Positions 24,963 to 33,014 of a stretch of DNA of 64,000 bases are shown one piece after another (within the stretch, counting starts at the first letter, position 1; each line of letters begins with the position of its first letter). The DNA lies in contig OY970201.1 in assembly GCA_963708245.1 (NCBI GenBank), positions 6,634,001-6,698,000 on the forward strand, given 5' to 3'. Under the pieces are notes generated by a model that searched no databases, was not told the origin of the DNA, and worked only from the letters and a program-made list of their open reading frames with translations. The DNA is from CAVYXK01 sp963708245. Lineage in GTDB: Bacteria; Pseudomonadota; Alphaproteobacteria; Acetobacterales; Acetobacteraceae. The position numbers and the translations under genes are program-made.

Positions 24963-25091
24963 TCACGCCGCCAGCCGCGAAATCGTCCAGCTGCTGACGT
25001 TATAGCTGCGCCCGATCTCGGCAAGCGTCTCCTCGCCACGCTCGCGGCGGCGGAGGGCTTCCTTCTGCTGCTGCGGCGTGAGCTTTGGCAT
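24963..25091 (-). CDS. Small helix-turn-helix protein (resolvase-type HTH)
   Basis: 42 residues beginning MPKLTPQQQKEALRRRERG and ending in AEIGRSYNVSSWTISRLAA, a Hin/resolvase C-terminal-type HTH. The start codon overlaps the stop of the tyrosine recombinase (ATGA), so the two are translationally coupled. Possibly an excisionase-like or recombinase accessory protein, or a relic of a serine recombinase DNA-binding domain. Confidence 0.6.
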   Translation of the reverse strand: MPKLTPQQQKEALRRRERGEETLAEIGRSYNVSSWTISRLAA

Positions 25092-26068
25092 CAATATGCC
25101 ACCTTGAAAGTCGGACTGTCTTCGGGCCGCGTGCGGCGATGATCGTAGATTCGCGTGGTGCTGATGTTCGCATGGCCAAGCCACTCCTGCACCTTGGCGA
25201 TATCGGCTTGGTGGTCGAGCGCGTTGGTCGCGGCGGTCGCCCGCAGCGCATGCGCCCCAATCTCAAACCCCAACTGCGCAGAGTAGCCCCGCACCAGCTT
25301 GTTAACGCCGTCCGCCGTGATCGCGCTCGGCCTTGCCGGTGCGGTTGTTACTGACAGATCGAAACAGCGCGCCGTTGTCGTCGGTGCCGTGTCCCGCCAC
25401 GTCGAGGTAGTCATTGATAAGCCCGTTGGTGCCGGGATGCAGCGGCAGATATCGCGTCGTTTCGCCTTTGCCGGACACCCTGAGATGCGGCACGCCTTCC
25501 GTGCGTGCCGGAAGTCCCGGACCTTCAGCTTGCACAGTTCCTCGCGCCGCAGCGCGTGGAACAGCAGGGTGGAGAGAATGGCGCGGTCCCGCTTGCTCTT
25601 GATCGTGTCGTCCGACGGCGCGTCCAGCAGCTTGCGCGCCTGATGATCGCCAAGGGCAGGGGTCCTGCCTTCACCGCTTTCCGTCCTCGGTCGCTCGACG
25701 CCCTTCACCGTGTTATGGGTGACGGCGTTTTTCTCGCACAGGTATTCGAACAGCGAGGCAAGTGAGGCCAGCCGGTGCCGGATCGTGCTGCCGCCAAGCC
25801 CGCGCCGCACCAGCTCGTCGCGCCAGGCGATGATGTGGGCACGCGTCACAGTCCGAAACTCCTCGGGTCGCTCGATGCCAGTGAATCGCATGAAATCTTT
25901 CACCGAGTTTTCGTGGGCGCGCCGCGTGCTCGGGTTGCTGAGATTGGCGAACCACTCGACCTCGGGCGGCACGTCGGCCAGCCGGTGGAACTCGGCGGAG
26001 GTCAGGAGCCGGTTGCCGGGGGCGATCTGGGCGGGGAGCTGGTGGGCGGACATGCCCGATCCTGCCAT
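25091..26068 (-). CDS. Tyrosine recombinase with two compensating frameshifts
   Basis: 325-residue phage/island integrase. The N-terminal SAM-like domain spans about residues 40-125. The catalytic domain shows the first Arg (HALRREELCKL), the box II HALRATAATN, the His of WLGHANISTTRIYDH and the nucleophile Tyr in the same motif. Between about 25520 and 25320 the native sequence (RVSGKGETTRYLPLHPGTNG, LFRSVSNNRTGK) is in another frame. The gene therefore shifts out and back in, garbling about 65 residues that include the beta-hairpin Lys. As read, it is probably inactive; if the indels are sequencing errors it is intact. Confidence 0.7.
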   Translation of the reverse strand: MAGSGMSAHQLPAQIAPGNRLLTSAEFHRLADVPPEVEWFANLSNPSTRRAHENSVKDFMRFTGIERPEEFRTVTRAHIIAWRDELVRRGLGGSTIRHRLASLASLFEYLCEKNAVTHNTVKGVERPRTESGEGRTPALGDHQARKLLDAPSDDTIKSKRDRAILSTLLFHALRREELCKLKVRDFRHARKACRISGCPAKAKRRDICRCIPAPTGLSMTTSTWRDTAPTTTARCFDLSVTTAPARPSAITADGVNKLVRGYSAQLGFEIGAHALRATAATNALDHQADIAKVQEWLGHANISTTRIYDHRRTRPEDSPTFKVAY

Positions 26069-26285
26069 TGATAAAATCTGTTATCAAGAATAAACAGTCG
26101 GAGGGAGGGGGCGAGGCCATTCTGGCGAAGTGTAGCGCGCCGTTAGCCCGCTTCTGAACATCCAATTCCCGGAACTGTACGGTATCTCCATCAACCAAGC
26201 GAACACGGCGTAAGCATCCCGCCACCGCTTGCCTTGGGCGGCATCACTCCCGGTGAAGCTGCACGCGACTTCATGTAGCTCTCGC

Positions 26286-27710
26286 TTAGTAGGGCGAAAC
26301 CAACACTGGCGCGGCCCAAGCGGTCCAATCGGTTTCATGCTCTGCAAAGAGCGCCCAGCGAGCCTCTACGACAGCCATATCGACCCCGGCTCCTTCAATC
26401 AGCGACTCGCAAACCCTCTTAACCATAATTACGTTCGATAAATCGCTGACCTCGAATTGATTTGTTAGAACTGGACCGACACCGAGAGATACAAGATTAA
26501 GGGCCATCTCGACGTTCGATGACCTGCCTGAACTTTCCAAAATAGTCAGACGGAGACTTCGTTGATCGCGCAGGACCATTGCGAGTCGATCAGCCCGTAC
26601 AAAAGTTACCGAAGGAGATCCGCCGCTAGAAAGCGCGACCTGCGGGTATCCATCCTCAGAAACGATGTGCCCAAAAAAATACAGTATATCATAATCATTC
26701 CTTGCCAGGTGCTGGTCCAGTGACGCAAGTGTTATATCTTCTGGCACGAAGTTCATGATCGCTGCTTCACCTGCGGCAGTCGAAAGTGCCTCGCGCTTTG
26801 AATCGATGTCGAGCTCGGGTAGCGACGCTGGAGAGGAAAACGCTACTAAAATGCGGAGGGGTCGACGCAAGATGGTCTCCGGTGCTCGCCGAGGAACATT
26901 ATCGACGCTGCGAACAACTTGAGTGAGACGAGATAAAGCAAGAAATCTCTGGTCTTCCCTAAAATAGAGCAGTTCCCATGGAAGACAACGAAGAGGGGCA
27001 GGACCAATATTCAATCGAATCCTAATTCCCGTGCCGCTTTGCAAAGCATTCTGCATACTCGCTTGAAAGAACGCACTACTGTCCAGCGGGAAGGCAAGGG
27101 CGAAAAGCTCCACTCCTATCTCTCTAGCTAGAGCCGCAGAATCCTGTCTAGGGGTCCGTGCCACCAGGAGCCGAGGGTTCTGCCAACCCGAAAGACTTCT
27201 TTCTAGGCTGCGGATCGTCCGTTTATCCAGCTTGGATTCACCCTCCCATTGACCCTTGGCTGATGCTGATACTATCACTCTATGCGTACCACGAGAGGAA
27301 CCAATAATTCGTACGTTAAAGGGAATGTATGTCCTCGAAGTGGCCTCACCCGTGCTCGTTATCGAGGATCGCTCTCCCCCCTCCTCCTTGCCCAAAGGGT
27401 GAACTCGATTAATCAGCCACAACCGGTCGGCGTGGTCGATCTGTGCTCCTTCCAGGCGGGTCGTCGTATCCAGATGACTCGCTAATCGGATAGACGCGCC
27501 ACGCAGATCACTCCCCGAAAAGTCGAATCCCCGCAAATCAGCTCCTTCGAAGTGCATTCCTCGAAGATCGCGTCCCATAAAGTCACTCTTCGAATCGAGA
27601 CCCGCAGCCGCGACAAGTAGGTGAAACAATCTGGTCTCTTCGGCGTATAGTGCGCCAAGATCCTGATCGAGTTTTTCGTCGGCTTTGTGGCGAGGCTGCG
27701 CGGGCTTCAC
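26286..27710 (-). CDS. Pentapeptide-repeat + CHAT-domain protein, catalytic Cys missing
   Basis: 474 residues. Residues about 43-75 are pentapeptide repeats (GRDLRGMHFEGADLRGFDFS). A CHAT (caspase HetF associated with TPRs) domain fills the C-terminal half. It is recognised by LRCLPWELLYF (241-251), FLALSRLTQVVRS, the His block YFFGHIVSED (His348) and the DWTAWAAPVLVSPY end. Where CHAT proteases have the NACES block, this protein reads LTILESSGRS, so Ser stands for the nucleophile Cys (about 393-394). CHAT proteases act in caspase-like cleavage in bacterial immunity (e.g. gRAMP-TPR-CHAT), and this one may be a pseudoprotease or scaffold. GTG start overlaps the upstream gene by GTGA. Confidence 0.7.
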   Translation of the reverse strand: MKPAQPRHKADEKLDQDLGALYAEETRLFHLLVAAAGLDSKSDFMGRDLRGMHFEGADLRGFDFSGSDLRGASIRLASHLDTTTRLEGAQIDHADRLWLINRVHPLGKEEGGERSSITSTGEATSRTYIPFNVRIIGSSRGTHRVIVSASAKGQWEGESKLDKRTIRSLERSLSGWQNPRLLVARTPRQDSAALAREIGVELFALAFPLDSSAFFQASMQNALQSGTGIRIRLNIGPAPLRCLPWELLYFREDQRFLALSRLTQVVRSVDNVPRRAPETILRRPLRILVAFSSPASLPELDIDSKREALSTAAGEAAIMNFVPEDITLASLDQHLARNDYDILYFFGHIVSEDGYPQVALSSGGSPSVTFVRADRLAMVLRDQRSLRLTILESSGRSSNVEMALNLVSLGVGPVLTNQFEVSDLSNVIMVKRVCESLIEGAGVDMAVVEARWALFAEHETDWTAWAAPVLVSPY

Positions 27711-28717
27711 GGCCGCTTCCGAGTCCGTCGAAACGGTGGAGTGATGATCGCTGATGGAAGAACGGCACTGTCTGACGGCGAAGAATTACTTGCTGAGTCA
27801 TTGTCGTCAGTTGCGCGTACAGCCTCGCAGGTGACAACGGCAAGGGGCACTTCGTCGTCAGCTCTTGGCAAATTGCTATCGTGCGTTGCCAAGTGACGCT
27901 CGAGCCTTATTGCCGCGATTCGATCGCGCATCGCGGCAACTGCCGTGACTCTCTCGTTGGTTCCGGCATCGTTACCATCGGCTCTTTCAACCCGAATGCC
28001 ATCTCGAACCATGACCGAAAAAACTAGCTCCCCTCTATTCTCGCCTTTCAAAAACTCTGCTTCGCAGCTGTAGGGAAACTCAGGTACGATCCTGTCAAAG
28101 TAGCGGCCTTCTAGGCAACGTGATGGCTTGGTCGGATCGCCGTAGTCTGGATGGCCGGTGCGCCAGCCATTTGGTACCGCTCGTACCTCAAGAATCTCCG
28201 GCGTCGCCATGGTCGCCGCTTCGAACGAGATATTCTTCTCGCTAGCCAGTTTGGCATTCCCGCGAATGTCTAGGGACGCTGTGATTTTCGAGAGAGATAG
28301 CACGGCCTCACTACCTACTCCTGCAGCTAACTTTGATCCTTTAAGTGTCCGCGCTTTTTCGGATGCACGAGTGCTAAACTTTCCCTCGACGATCGTGCTC
28401 TCATATTTGCTGCTTGCGATAACATCGATTGTCTTGGATCTGTGGCGTATATAACAATGACTGAGGCGTACACGAAGCCGTATGGCGCGTTCGACGGGGC
28501 CAGCTTGTCCAATGAGATTTTGACCGATTCGCTTAAGAAAGTTAGGCCGGAGACGGATAGTGAGGTGGTGTTCCTCCACTTCAAGCAGCAGATTGAGCGG
28601 AAATCGGCTGTCTAGGCGATTGCCAGGCCATCGTACATGCAAGGCGACAAAGCTTTCAAACGGGTACACGGCCTCAATGACTTGGAAGGAGCCCGCTCCT
28701 CCGTCGGCATCAGACAT
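27707..28717 (-). CDS. Unknown partner of the CHAT-domain protein
   Basis: 336 residues, soluble, no signal or membrane segment and no family I recognise. The N-terminal ~90 residues look beta-rich (FESFVALHVRWPGNRL, LLEVEEHHLTIRLR). A middle part (residues about 170-225) has GWRTGHPDYGDP and EFPYSCEAEFLKGENRGELVF. The C-terminal ~80 residues are acidic/Ser-rich and likely disordered. It is the first gene of a two-gene unit, with its stop overlapping the CHAT start by four bases, so both proteins are made together. The base composition looks lower in GC than the flanking core genes by eye. Candidate sensor or activator of the CHAT protein (inference). Confidence 0.65.
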   Translation of the reverse strand: MSDADGGAGSFQVIEAVYPFESFVALHVRWPGNRLDSRFPLNLLLEVEEHHLTIRLRPNFLKRIGQNLIGQAGPVERAIRLRVRLSHCYIRHRSKTIDVIASSKYESTIVEGKFSTRASEKARTLKGSKLAAGVGSEAVLSLSKITASLDIRGNAKLASEKNISFEAATMATPEILEVRAVPNGWRTGHPDYGDPTKPSRCLEGRYFDRIVPEFPYSCEAEFLKGENRGELVFSVMVRDGIRVERADGNDAGTNERVTAVAAMRDRIAAIRLERHLATHDSNLPRADDEVPLAVVTCEAVRATDDNDSASNSSPSDSAVLPSAIITPPFRRTRKRP

Positions 28718-29019
28718 GAGTGCCCCAGTCCTCTAGGCCGCTATTCCCGTTCGTTGCATCGATGGCTGCGATGTTGGTGAACTGCTCCCGTCTTGAGCAC
28801 GCAGCGACCATAACCGGAGGACCCTGTGAATGCCGCTCTTTGCGGCAATCCTCCATCCTTTTGGCACGCATTTCAAAACTCATGAACCAGCGCGCGTGAA
28901 ACTGCCGCTGGCCAGCGCTGGCGACCACCGCAATACCCAAGGCGGCGCGGCTCGCCGAGCCGCGGTGCGAGGAGGTCGAGGAGCGCCGGGCCGCAGAAGA
29001 TCCGGCGCCGGTGGTTGGG
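28718..29019. other. Gene-free stretch upstream of the CHAT module
   Basis: About 300 bp; a minus-strand open frame (28710-29171) crosses it but resembles no protein and overlaps the recombinase relic in another frame. It probably holds the promoter of the CHAT unit, though I see no clear -35/-10 pair. Confidence 0.4.
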
Positions 29020-29298
29020 TCACACCCTGATCCTTTCCACCTCGTCTTGGGTGAGCCGCTCCTTCGTTCGGTCATAGAATTTCGTCGTGCGCGGGCTTTC
29101 GTGCGCGGCCATTTCCTGAGCGTTTTCCAGCGAGCCGCCGTTCTCAAGAAAGTTCGTGATGCCGGTCGCACAAAAGAGATGATTGCCGATCGGCACCGCG
29201 ATGCCGGTCGCGGCGGCGCGCGTCCAATGACGCCCCTTGCAGCTTGACGGTCGGGGCCGCTTGGTCGGGCTGGCGATGGCGGGGAATTGGCCGGTCAT
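29020..29298 (-). pseudogene. C-terminal relic of a second tyrosine recombinase
   Basis: The open part gives NHLFCATGITNFLENGGSLENAQEMAAHESPRTTKFYDRT, the box II to nucleophile-Tyr region of a site-specific integrase (usual form HTFRATGIT ... GHESPRTTKLYDRT). The catalytic Arg of HxxR is Cys and the GHE Gly is Ala. Only ~90 codons remain and the N-terminal domain is lost. Its end overlaps the next small gene, and the tRNA fragment lies 560 bp away, so it likely marks the original island integration. Confidence 0.7.
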
Positions 29299-29549
29299 TG
29301 ACGTGGCCTCACGATGCTGCCTGGCGGAACGCCCGCGAGTTTGTGGGATCGCTGGTATTCAGCGGCGAGTGCGTCACGATCCGAGCCGGTCGGACCGCAC
29401 ACGACGCGCCGCTGTTGGCGGTCGCGGGCGTGGCGGGCGGCCGATTGCCAGGGCTGATCGTCGGTCATCGGACCTTCCACCGAGAAGACACCGAGACGAT
29501 GATCGACGACGATCAGATAGAACGGCTCGGTCGGAGGGGGCTCGGGCAC
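29295..29549 (-). CDS. Small conserved hypothetical protein
   Basis: 84 residues, reading FYLIVVDHRLGVFSVEGPMTDDQPW then RRVVCGPTGSDRDALAAEYQ and ending PPGSIVRPRQ. Proteins of this form occur in alphaproteobacterial islands next to integrases, from memory, but no function is known. No signal or membrane segment. The stop overlaps the relic recombinase by four bases. Confidence 0.55.
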   Translation of the reverse strand: MPEPPPTEPFYLIVVDHRLGVFSVEGPMTDDQPWQSAARHARDRQQRRVVCGPTGSDRDALAAEYQRSHKLAGVPPGSIVRPRQ

Positions 29550-29855
29550 GGGGCATTCTACCCCCGCATGGACACGAAGAAGCCACCCGCGGGTCGTTGT
29601 CTGCGTTGGGTCAGGTTGGGCGATCCGTCGATCCGTGGCAGCGCCCGCCCCTCAAGTGCCGCTGCTCCTGCTGCCGGCGAGTTCCTTCATTGCCGAGGCC
29701 AGGAGCGGCCGCCCGATTGGGACCCCCTCTTGATTTCGGTAGTCAGGCGGACACTCGCTGACAAGCGTTTTCCGGACATGGAACGGACACAAATCGGGAA
29801 GCCCTGATCCAGACGATTGTGGCTTCGCACAATAGACTGAAATATTGAGATATCT
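29550..29855. other. Gene-free stretch next to the attachment site
   Basis: About 300 bp with no supported gene between the last island gene and the tRNA fragment. Open frames on the plus strand are antisense shadows. Confidence 0.4.
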
Positions 29856-29906
<51 letters not shown>

Positions 29907-30005
29907 CAGCGTCGATCAGGCTTCGTTCAGCTTCAGCCTGAGGCTCGCGCTGGGTCAGGATGGGCGATCGGTGGCGGGGTCCAGGCCGGCGAGCCCGCTG
30001 GCCCA

Positions 30006-30467
30006 TCAGCGACTGGCGTCCAACGCTGACTGCAGCATCCAGGTCGCGGCGATGCGGTCCACCATCCGGGCCCGGCGCGCGCGGCTGAGGTCCGCCTCGT
30101 GGATCAGCATGCGGTTTACCGCTGCCGTGGACAGCCGCTCGTCCCACAACGCCGCCGGCAGCCCGGTTGCCTCGGACAGCGCAGACGTCCAGTCGCGCGC
30201 TGCCTGCGCGGCCGGCCCGACGGTGCCGTCCATCGACAGCGGCAGTCCCACCACCAGCCCGCCGGCGGCTTCTCGCCGGGCGATGTCGGTGATCTCGGCG
30301 GCATTGTCCTTGAGCTTGCCCCGTCGCAGGCTGCCATAGGGTGTGGCCAGCAGCAGCAGCACGTCCGACAGAGCGAGGCCGATCGTCTTGGTGCCCGGAT
30401 CGATGCCGATCAGCCGCTCGTTCTTGCGCAACTGACTGCGCAGGTCCGTCAGGTTGAACAGGGCCAT
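30006..30467 (-). CDS. ruvX: RuvX/YqgF family Holliday-junction resolvase-like nuclease
   Basis: 153 residues with an RNase H-like fold: RLIGIDPGTKTIGLALSD at the start (first catalytic Asp), VVGLPLSMDG in the middle, WDERLST (catalytic Glu), and the final acidic patch HEADLSRARRARMVDRIAA with the last Asp. It is implicated in 16S rRNA 5' processing and recombination. It is divergent from gatC, with 51 bp between starts. Start ATG 30467 (MALFNLTDL) is preferred to 30503 since it keeps usual length. Confidence 0.88.
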   Translation of the reverse strand: MALFNLTDLRSQLRKNERLIGIDPGTKTIGLALSDVLLLLATPYGSLRRGKLKDNAAEITDIARREAAGGLVVGLPLSMDGTVGPAAQAARDWTSALSEATGLPAALWDERLSTAAVNRMLIHEADLSRARRARMVDRIAATWMLQSALDASR

Positions 30468-30518
30468 AGCGGCGCTTATGGTCCTTGGCGTTTCTCCAGC
30501 CAAGGACAGCGCCCGCCC

Positions 30519-30806
30519 ATGTCACTCGATCCCGCGACGGTTCGCCGCATTGCCACGCTCGCCCGGATCCGGGTGGAAGAGGCGGAGATCCCGCAATTGC
30601 AGGCCGAGCTGAATGGCATTCTCGGCTGGATCGAGCAGCTCAACGAGGTGAATATCGAGGGCGTCGAGCCGCTGACCGGTGCCGCGCGCATGGCGCTGAA
30701 GATGCGCGAGGACGTGGTGAACGACGGCGGCATGCAGGACGAGGTGCTGGCCAACGCGCCGGAGCGCATCGGCGCGTATTTCGCGGTGCCGAAGGTCGTC
30801 GAATGA
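30519..30806 (+). CDS. gatC: Asp-tRNA(Asn)/Glu-tRNA(Gln) amidotransferase subunit C
   Basis: 95 residues, full length for GatC: MSLDPATVRRIATLARIRV at the start and ELNGILGWIEQLNEVNIEGVEP in the centre, then AYFAVPKVVE. It bridges GatA and GatB in the amidotransferase that makes Gln-tRNA and/or Asn-tRNA. The stop overlaps the gatA start (ATGA). Confidence 0.92.
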   Translation: MSLDPATVRRIATLARIRVEEAEIPQLQAELNGILGWIEQLNEVNIEGVEPLTGAARMALKMREDVVNDGGMQDEVLANAPERIGAYFAVPKVVE

Positions 30807-32288
30807 CGCTGACGGATCTGACCCTGGCGGCGGCACGCCGGGGCTTGGGCGAGCGCGCGTTCACGTCGCGCGAGCTCACCGAGGCGCATCTGGCGGCGAT
30901 CGAGGCGCTGAACCCGCGCCTCAATGCCTTCATCACCGTGACCGGCGAGCGAGCGCTGGCGCAGGCGGATGCTGCCGATGCGGCGCTGGCGCGTGGCGAC
31001 GACCGGGCGCTGACCGGCGTGCCGATCGCGATCAAGGACCTGTTCTGCACCGAGGGCGTGCGCACCACCGCCGGCAGCCGGATCCTGGGGCCGTTCGTGC
31101 CGCCGTATGAGAGTACCTGTCAGCGCCAATCTGCTGCGCGCCGGCGCGGTGTTCCTCGGCAAGACGAATATGGACGAGTTCGCGATGGGCTCGTCCAACA
31201 TGACCTCGGCCTATGGGCCGGTGGAGAATCCGTGGAAGCGCCGGCAGGATGCCGACGCCGTGCTGGTGCCGGGCGGGTCGTCCGGCGGTTCGGCGGCGGC
31301 GGTGGCGGCACGGCTGGCGCTGGGCGCCACCGGGACGGACACGGGCGGGTCGATCCGGCAGCCGGCGTCGTTCTGCGGCATTGTCGGGCTGAAGCCGACG
31401 TATGGGCGGTGCAGTCGTTGGGGCGTGGTGGCGTTCGCGTCGTCGCTCGATCATCCGGGGCCGTTCGGGCGCACGGTGGAGGATTGCGCGATCCTGCTCG
31501 GCGCGATGGCCGGGCACGATCCGAAGGATTCCACCAGCGCCGATGTGCCGCTGGGGGATTATCCGGCCGCGTGCCGACGGTCGGTCAAGGGCATGCGGAT
31601 CGGCGTGCCGCGCGAGTATCGCGCCGATGGGATGCCCGAGGACATCGAGGCGTTGTGGCGGCAGGGCGTGGACTGGTTGCGCGAGGCCGGCGCCGAGGTG
31701 GTCGACGTGTCGCTGCCGCATACGAAATACGGGCTGGCGACGTACTATATCGTCGCGCCGGCAGAGGCTTCGTCCAACCTGGCGCGGTATGACGGCGTGC
31801 GCTTCGGGCTGCGGGCGAACGGCAAGGACTTGCGCGATCTGTATGAGCGCACTCGCGCCGAGGGACTTGGCGCCGAGGTTCGCCGGCGCGTGCTGATCGG
31901 GACGTATGTGCTGTCGGCCGGGTATTACGATGCTTATTACCTGCGGGCGCAGAAGGTGCGGATGCTGATCCTGCGTGATTTCACCGAGGCGTTCGCGCGC
32001 GTTGATGCGCTGCTGACACCGACCGCGCCCTCGGCGGCGTTCGTGCAGGGCGAGAAGATGGACGATCCGATCAAGATGTACCTGAACGACCTGTTCACCG
32101 TGCCGGCGGACCTTGCCGGCGTACCGGCGATCAGCGTGCCGGCCGGGCTGGATGCGAACGGGCTGCCGATCGGGCTGCAGGTGATCGGCAAGCCGTTCGA
32201 CGAGGAAACGGTGTTCACCGTTTCGGGCGCGATCGAGCGTTCCGCCGGATTCGGCGCCCTGCCGCCGATCCGCGCCGGGCTGGCTTGA
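30803..32288 (+). CDS. gatA: Amidotransferase subunit A, interrupted by a +1 frameshift
   Basis: Amidase subunit of the GatCAB complex. The first ~105 codons (MTLTDLTLAAARRGL ... PIAIKDLFC with catalytic Lys ... LGPFVPPYEST) are followed by a change of frame at about 31118, where one extra T gives CQRQ in place of VSANLLRAGA. The rest (31119-32288) is normal: GKTNMDEFAMGSSN, the Ser-cisSer-Ser triad region GGSSGGSAAAVAA, GTDTGGSIRQPA and GLPIGLQVIGKPFDEE. GatA is required where GlnRS or AsnRS is lacking, so either this is a sequencing indel or a second copy exists. It is not followed by gatB, which is on the other strand at the right edge. Confidence 0.85.
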
Positions 32289-32523
32289 GCGCGTGCCCCC
32301 GGCCAGCGTCCCGTCCGCCACTCCCGCTTTCGGACTGGCCAGTTCACGAAGCGAACCCGGGCGAGGGCACGGCGGCCTGTGATCGGGGGTGGTATCGCCG
32401 CCAAGCCGCTCGGACCTGATAAGTCCATGCTTAGGTCATCAACAGAGCGAAACGCTTTTCCAGCACGGCAGCGGTCGCCTGTTCTACCCAGGGTTGAGTC
32501 TATATATTTTGTTCTCGCATAGG

Positions 32524-32763
32524 ATGAAGAAAAAATTGCGGCGGCATGAACGATTTTCCAATGACATTTCGTTACCTTATGGCACCGGCATCAAATCGTT
32601 GGTCCTCAACAACAACACCGGGTCACCCAGCGGGTCCAATAGCTGGCTCTTCGGGGTCGACAGCGTGACCTTCTCATCATCAGTTCCCGAACCTGCCTCC
32701 CTGGCGCTGGTCGGCGTCGGCCTGGTCGGCCTCGGCCTGGTACGCCGGCGCCGGAAGAGCTGA
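32524..32763 (+). pseudogene. Fragment of a PEP-CTERM protein
   Basis: The open end gives SNSWLFGVDSVTF followed by VPEPASLALVGVGLVGLGLVRRRRKS, a standard PEP-CTERM sorting tail (PEP motif, hydrophobic segment, basic end). No signal peptide precedes it, and only ~50 residues of passenger are left, so it is the 3' end of a truncated gene. A strong hairpin follows at 32797. The 32289-32523 stretch before it has no gene. Confidence 0.65.
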
Positions 32764-32796
32764 CACTCCTCGTCACAAACTCGCAGAGCTGTCGGA

Positions 32797-32820
32797 AAGC
32801 GGCGCCCGCGGGCGCCGCTT
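32797..32820 (+). terminator. Perfect 24-nt palindromic hairpin
   Basis: AAGCGGCGCCCG and its exact complement CGGGCGCCGCTT abut each other, 34 bp after the PEP-CTERM tail. TCTGTTG follows; it is probably the terminator of the truncated gene. Confidence 0.65.
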
Positions 32821-32960
32821 CTGTTGCCGGGCCGGGGGTCTATCGCAGGCCGGGGAGGGGAGAGGCCGCCCCATGCAAACCGAGCAACGGCCTTCCCTGG
32901 CAGACCCTCACCCAACCACGCGCCATCCCTGCGCGTTAGCGTGCATCGTGATCACCACAT

Positions 32961-33006
32961 GATCCGACATCCCGCGCGCAGCGAAATGAGACGGCGATGA
33001 GAACAG
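32961..33006. repeat. Dispersed ~46-nt intergenic repeat, copy A
   Basis: This segment (core AATGAGACGGCGATGAGAA) recurs with few changes at 39416-39462. It lies downstream of aceA, separated from it by the IS. Together with copy B it looks like a small non-coding repeat family. Confidence 0.55.
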
Positions 33007-33014
33007 AACATTAA

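Noticed and set aside
28710..29171. 153-codon minus-strand frame before the CHAT module
   Set aside because: Overlaps the recognisable recombinase relic in another frame and is Arg/Ser-rich with no motif.
31032..32321. Long open frame (429 codons) on the minus strand
   Set aside because: It is exactly opposite gatA, whose sequence is clearly recognised; the product is His/Arg-rich with no family, a typical antisense frame in GC-rich DNA.
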